DNA from: an uncultured Lachnospiraceae bacterium
Lineage (GTDB): Bacteria; Bacillota; Clostridia; Lachnospirales; Lachnospiraceae
Direction of reading: 5' to 3'
DNA length: 7,909 bases
Assembly (NCBI GenBank): GCA_910589265.1
Contig: CAJUTQ010000024.1
Coordinates: forward strand, 1-7,909
Shown in pieces: positions 5,589 through 7,909 of the stretch. Under the pieces are notes generated by a model that saw nothing but the letters and a program-made list of their open reading frames with translations, searched no databases and had not been told where the DNA came from. Position 1 is the first letter of the stretch. Every line of letters begins with the position of its first letter. Both the position numbers and the translations under genes were made by a program.

Positions 5589-5611
5589 CAAATGAAAAGG
5601 AGGCTGATTTT

Positions 5612-6010
5612 ATGTCAGGCAAGGTAACCCAATTTATGAAAACACAGAAATACAGGTTTGATTTTGGGACTGATGGCAAGTTGTATGTTGTCATTTTCAA
5701 TGGGAAAATCCCACAGGCAGAATTAAAAGGGCTTCTTTCTTCCTTACACAACTGCCTGTATGGGAAGATTCCAGATATTATCCCTTTATACCTGAAGCGG
5801 CGCCATCTGGAATATTCAAATTTTAACAGCATTGAAATTCCACTGGAAAATTATAATGCCATGGAGTGGGCAGCCTATCTCCTCCACTCTGGCGCCTATG
5901 GAAAAGTGGATGAAACCCTTGGGGATATACCACAGGCTGAGGATGCCACTATTTTTGTAGAGATTGGCTCCATCTTAGAAAATAAGCCCAAAATTACTGT
6001 ATCTGCTTAG
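5612..6010 (+). CDS. Protein of unknown function, divergent from the XRE gene
   Basis: I do not recognise this 132-residue protein. It has no signal peptide, membrane segment, Cys cluster or obvious catalytic motif. It begins with a likely beta-rich stretch (KYRFDFGTDGKLYVVIFNGKI) and has a middle part with LKRRHLEY and an aromatic-rich segment (NYNAMEWAAYLLHSGAYG). It ends acidic and hydrophobic (ATIFVEIGSIL). ATG at 5612 is chosen because AAAGGAGG lies 8 nt upstream; an in-frame ATG at 5537 has no such site. A strong promoter, an operator-like region and a terminator (6079-6110) make it a self-contained single-gene unit, probably controlled by the divergent regulator. It might be a small accessory-element or defence-type protein, but nothing in the sequence proves that. 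Confidence 0.7.
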   Translation: MSGKVTQFMKTQKYRFDFGTDGKLYVVIFNGKIPQAELKGLLSSLHNCLYGKIPDIIPLYLKRRHLEYSNFNSIEIPLENYNAMEWAAYLLHSGAYGKVDETLGDIPQAEDATIFVEIGSILENKPKITVSA

Positions 6011-6078
6011 GGTTTTTGAAATATACAAAATCCAAAGCAGACACGCATCTCACAGAACTATATTTTTTATTAATAGGA

Positions 6079-6110
6079 AAAGCCCCAACAGCATATCCCG
6101 TTGGGGCTTT
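6079..6110. terminator. Strong bidirectional terminator between convergent genes
   Basis: AAAGCCCCAAC (6079-6089) pairs perfectly with GTTGGGGCTTT (6100-6110) around a 10-nt loop. It lies 68 nt after the stop of the plus-strand unknown gene and 11 nt after that of the minus-strand leucine-rich gene (6122). T-rich ends on both sides (CTTTCCTTT and CTTTTCC) allow use in both directions. Confidence 0.85.
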
Positions 6111-6121
6111 CCTTTCCTGAA

Positions 6122-6427
6122 TTACTTTACAATCTTCACTTTCCTTCCCTGCCCTTTGTTTTTGAACAGCCTCTTATAAGCGGGCAGTTTCCTTGCCGAA
6201 ACCTTAATCTTTGCCGTAGGCTTAATCCCTTTGAGGGAATTTTTGCCGACTTTTTTCAGTTTCGTGGATTTTATGGTTATCGTCCCCAGTTTCTTGCAGT
6301 TTTTGAATGTTTTCCCACCAATCTCTATAATGCCTTTGCCAAGGGTTGCCCTGCTGAGCTTTATGCATGCCGTGACCGCAGCCAAAGCAAACGCCGCAGC
6401 CCTTTTGAATAATTTACGAATCTTCAT
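6122..6427 (-). CDS. Small secreted BspA-like leucine-rich repeat protein
   Basis: The 101-residue protein has a signal peptide (MKIRKLFKR, then AAAFALAAVTAC). VTAC fits a lipobox loosely, so it may be a lipoprotein with Cys at residue 21. The rest resembles the last repeat and basic tail of BspA-like (LRR_5) surface proteins: GKTFKNCKKLGTITIKSTKL and KKVGKNSLKGI, then a Lys-rich end (AYKRLFKNKGQGRKVKIVK). Such surface proteins usually run to many repeats, so this may be an internal deletion that joined signal peptide to C-terminus, or a small gene in its own right. It has a perfect AGGAGG 6 nt before ATG 6427 and its own terminator, so it looks expressible. The parB terminator lies just upstream. 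Confidence 0.6.
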   Translation of the reverse strand: MKIRKLFKRAAAFALAAVTACIKLSRATLGKGIIEIGGKTFKNCKKLGTITIKSTKLKKVGKNSLKGIKPTAKIKVSARKLPAYKRLFKNKGQGRKVKIVK

Positions 6428-6473
6428 TCATTACCTCCTGTTCGTTCTCGTGTTGATAGTTGACTTCTGGCAG

Positions 6474-6502
6474 AAAAAAAGCCGCCCATGTGGACAGCCT
6501 TT
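6474..6502 (-). terminator. Terminator of the parA-parB transcript
   Basis: On the minus strand AAAG-G-CTGTCC (6502-6492) pairs with GGGCGGCTTT (6487-6478), with one bulged G and a 4-nt loop, followed by T7 (6480-6474). It lies about 140 nt after the parB stop and just before the leucine-rich gene, insulating that gene from the par operon. Confidence 0.75.
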
Positions 6503-6550
6503 AATAGTTCTTTTCTCGGATAGTTACTGGCAGTATCTAGGGGGAGAGGT

Positions 6551-6617
6551 GTGGAGAGGGGGAAGTTAAAAAATTTTTTCTGTTTCCCAAAGGGCAGACT
6601 TTCCCCTCGGTGTCCAC
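6551..6617. repeat. Imperfect long inverted repeat after parB
   Basis: GTGGA plus GAGGGGGAAG (6551-6565) faces CTTTCCCCTC (6599-6608) and TCCAC (6613-6617), with one mismatch in the inner 10 bp and a 4-nt gap before the outer arm. Between them lies the palindrome A6T6 (6568-6579). It is the only structured part of the stretch between the parB stop and its terminator. Its role is unknown. Confidence 0.4.
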
Positions 6618-6642
6618 TTCAAAAATCCCCATCTTTCCTGCC

Positions 6643-7583
6643 TTACCTCTCGTGAGCCTTGTTCCGCTGCAAGTGGCGGTTATAAAACTCCAACGCCTTT
6701 ACGACAAAATCTGTTTCCTGCCCTCTGGGGATGGATTTCGGTATGAGCTTGGTTATCCGCTCGTCCTTAAAGGCAGGCTTCTCTTTCTGGTTTGGCTTAT
6801 CCTCCTGCATAATGCTCTGGATAACCTCGTCCGTGAGCTTTCCCTCCTGCATGAACTTTTTCATTTTGATAGCCTGTGCAAGTGAGGGCGTGGCATCGTT
6901 GTAGCCCATTGCTTCTAAAAGCGTGTATTGCTGTTCCTCGGAAAGATAAGAGATTTCCACCGCAGGGCGGAATGCAATCTGACGTTCATCTACCATTTGC
7001 AGAATTTCGGGTACAAGCTCGGTCAAGCGAATAAAGCGGCGTATCTGCTCACGGCTCTCTCCAACTTTGTCAGCTAGTTCTTCGTTAGACCTCGACTTCG
7101 ACACCACTGGTGTCGAAGTTAAATCAACACGTTGTCCTTGTCTGTCCATTGCTTCAAGCCGCATCTTATAATATAAGCAAAGGCTTTCTCACTCGGCAAG
7201 ATAACAGAGCGTTGGAGATTACTCTCAACCATGACAATAATCGCTTCATCATGGGTCAGCTCCTTAACCTCGCATTTCAGCGTTTCAAGCCCTGCAAGCT
7301 CACAAGCCTTTTTACGTCTGTGACCGCTGATAAGCTCATACCGTCCGTCCTCTTTCTGCCGAACCGTCGCAGGGGTCATTACTCCACTCCGACTTACACT
7401 CTCAACAAGTTGTTCCATATCCTCATTCATTAAAACCTTGAATGGATGGTCTGGGAACTCGTCAATCTCGGAAATGGGAATTTCCCTTATCTTGCTTAGA
7501 TTCGCTTCTGCACGGCTCTCGTCTGTTTCAAAGAGGTCATCGTATGCAGTCAGCTCGATTCCTGTTCTTTTGCTTCTCGCCAA
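6643..7583 (-). pseudogene. parB: ParB partition protein gene, frameshifted
   Basis: ParB proteins load on parS sites and act with the ParA ATPase in segregation or maintenance of a replicon or mobile element. The N-terminal half (from TTG 7583) has the ParB/sulfiredoxin-like domain with YELISGHRRKKACE and the CTP-site motif ESNLQR. The C-terminal half has the HTH region (NEELADKVGESREQIRRFIRL). They lie in different frames. In the first half LPSEKAFAY is followed by IIRC, while AFAYK-MRLEAM is expected. The cause is a tandem TATAA-TATAA at 7167-7176. Removing one 5-bp unit restores one frame of 311 codons, a normal length. TTG is preceded by AAAGGAGG and overlaps parA by 47 nt. Without correction only a 154-residue N-terminal fragment is made. 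A sequencing error is possible but less usual for a 5-bp duplication. Confidence 0.85.
7095..7119. repeat. Perfect 12-bp-arm palindrome inside parB
   Basis: ACTTCGACACCA (7095-7106), one central C, then TGGTGTCGAAGT (7108-7119). It lies in the coding sequence for LTSTPVVSKS, just before the HTH domain. A perfect 24-of-25 match is unlikely by chance in a window of this size, so it may be a binding site. It is also a possible RNA hairpin. Confidence 0.75.
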
Positions 7584-7909
7584 TCTCTGCTACCTCCTTT
7601 GCAAATTGTTCATAAGCTGCGGCTACCTTGCCGTCTTTGTCGTAGGCAAAAATGCTCTTGCCCTCTGCGGTGGCTTCTACCGCACGGATGGAATGGGGTA
7701 TCTGGGCATCGAAAACTTTAATCCTCTGCCCGTAGGCACTCTTTACCGTTGCAGTAATCTCTTTAGAGATGTTCGTGCGTGGCATTACCATCGTCATCAA
7801 GATACCGTCAATCCGCAGATGGGGATTGATTTGCCGCTTGACTTTAGACACGGAGCGAAGCAACAGCTCTAAGCCCTTTGCAGAAAGATAATGGGGCTGT
7901 GTCGGGATA
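7537..7909 (-). CDS. parA: ParA-family ATPase, C-terminal part (partial)
   Basis: The gene runs off the right edge, so only the last 120 or so residues are visible and the Walker A/P-loop lies outside. The visible part begins at IPTQPHYLSAKGLELL, typical of the strand and helix after the switch region of ParA/Soj ATPases. It continues with RRSVSKVKRQINP-like and GILMTMVMPRTN segments (the latter holds the conserved Thr/Asn region), then IPHSIRAVEATAEGKSIFAYD, very typical of this family. ParA binds DNA non-specifically and moves ParB-parS complexes. The 3' end overlaps parB by 47 nt, with the parB ribosome site inside parA, so the two are translationally coupled. With parB it marks the start of a mobile-element module continuing to the right. 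Confidence 0.85.
   Translation of the reverse strand, partial: IPTQPHYLSAKGLELLLRSVSKVKRQINPHLRIDGILMTMVMPRTNISKEITATVKSAYGQRIKVFDAQIPHSIRAVEATAEGKSIFAYDKDGKVAAAYEQFAKEVAEIGEKQKNRNRADCIR

Noticed and set aside
5537..5611. N-terminal extension of the unknown gene from ATG 5537
   Set aside because: No ribosome site before it, it contains the leader hairpin, and ATG 5612 has AAAGGAGG at 8 nt.
5509..5832. 107-codon minus-strand frame opposite the unknown gene
   Set aside because: It overlaps the well-supported plus-strand gene and its promoter region, and has no ribosome site or domain.
7438..7872. Plus-strand frames opposite parA and parB
   Set aside because: They are antisense to clear parA/parB coding sequence and lack ribosome sites.

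Overview
The window reads as accessory DNA from a low-to-mid GC Firmicute, most likely a gut Clostridia/Lachnospiraceae-type genome. The grounds are strong AGGAGG ribosome sites, TTG starts, an Rpn-type nuclease family, a BspA-like leucine-rich fragment and a ParA/ParB pair of the kind carried by integrative conjugative elements. Identifications come from recognising protein sequence only; no search was run.

Layout, left to right. 1-167: a flank with only a doubtful partial reading frame. 168-1897: a complete ISL3-family insertion sequence (transposase on the minus strand, perfect 22-bp terminal inverted repeats). It abuts 1898-2504, the 5' part of an IS3-family element (orfA intact, orfB cut off). 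2665-5411: a minus-strand run, read from right to left, of an XRE regulator, a full-length Rpn/PD-(D/E)XK protein, a deletion derivative of a second Rpn copy, and a SecB-like chaperone. The last three each end in a related hairpin terminator. 5612-6010: a plus-strand gene of unknown function, divergent from the XRE gene, with overlapping promoters and an operator-like inverted repeat between them. 6122-6427: a small secreted or lipoprotein-like leucine-rich protein. 6643-7909: a parB gene broken by a 5-bp tandem duplication, preceded by the 3' part of parA.

Genes and decay. The two Rpn copies share about 200 bp of leader and their C-terminal part. One has lost its nuclease domain through an internal deletion of about 640 bp. 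The other carries Lys where the family has its catalytic Glu. Both keep an in-frame internal ATG preceded by AGGAGG at 8-nt spacing, which would yield a 66-76 residue C-terminal protein. This resembles the intragenic inhibitors reported for E. coli rpn genes and is the most interesting observation here. Other decay marks are the truncated IS3, the nested insertion sequence and the frameshifted parB. A perfect 12-bp-arm palindrome inside parB is a candidate ParB or other protein binding site.
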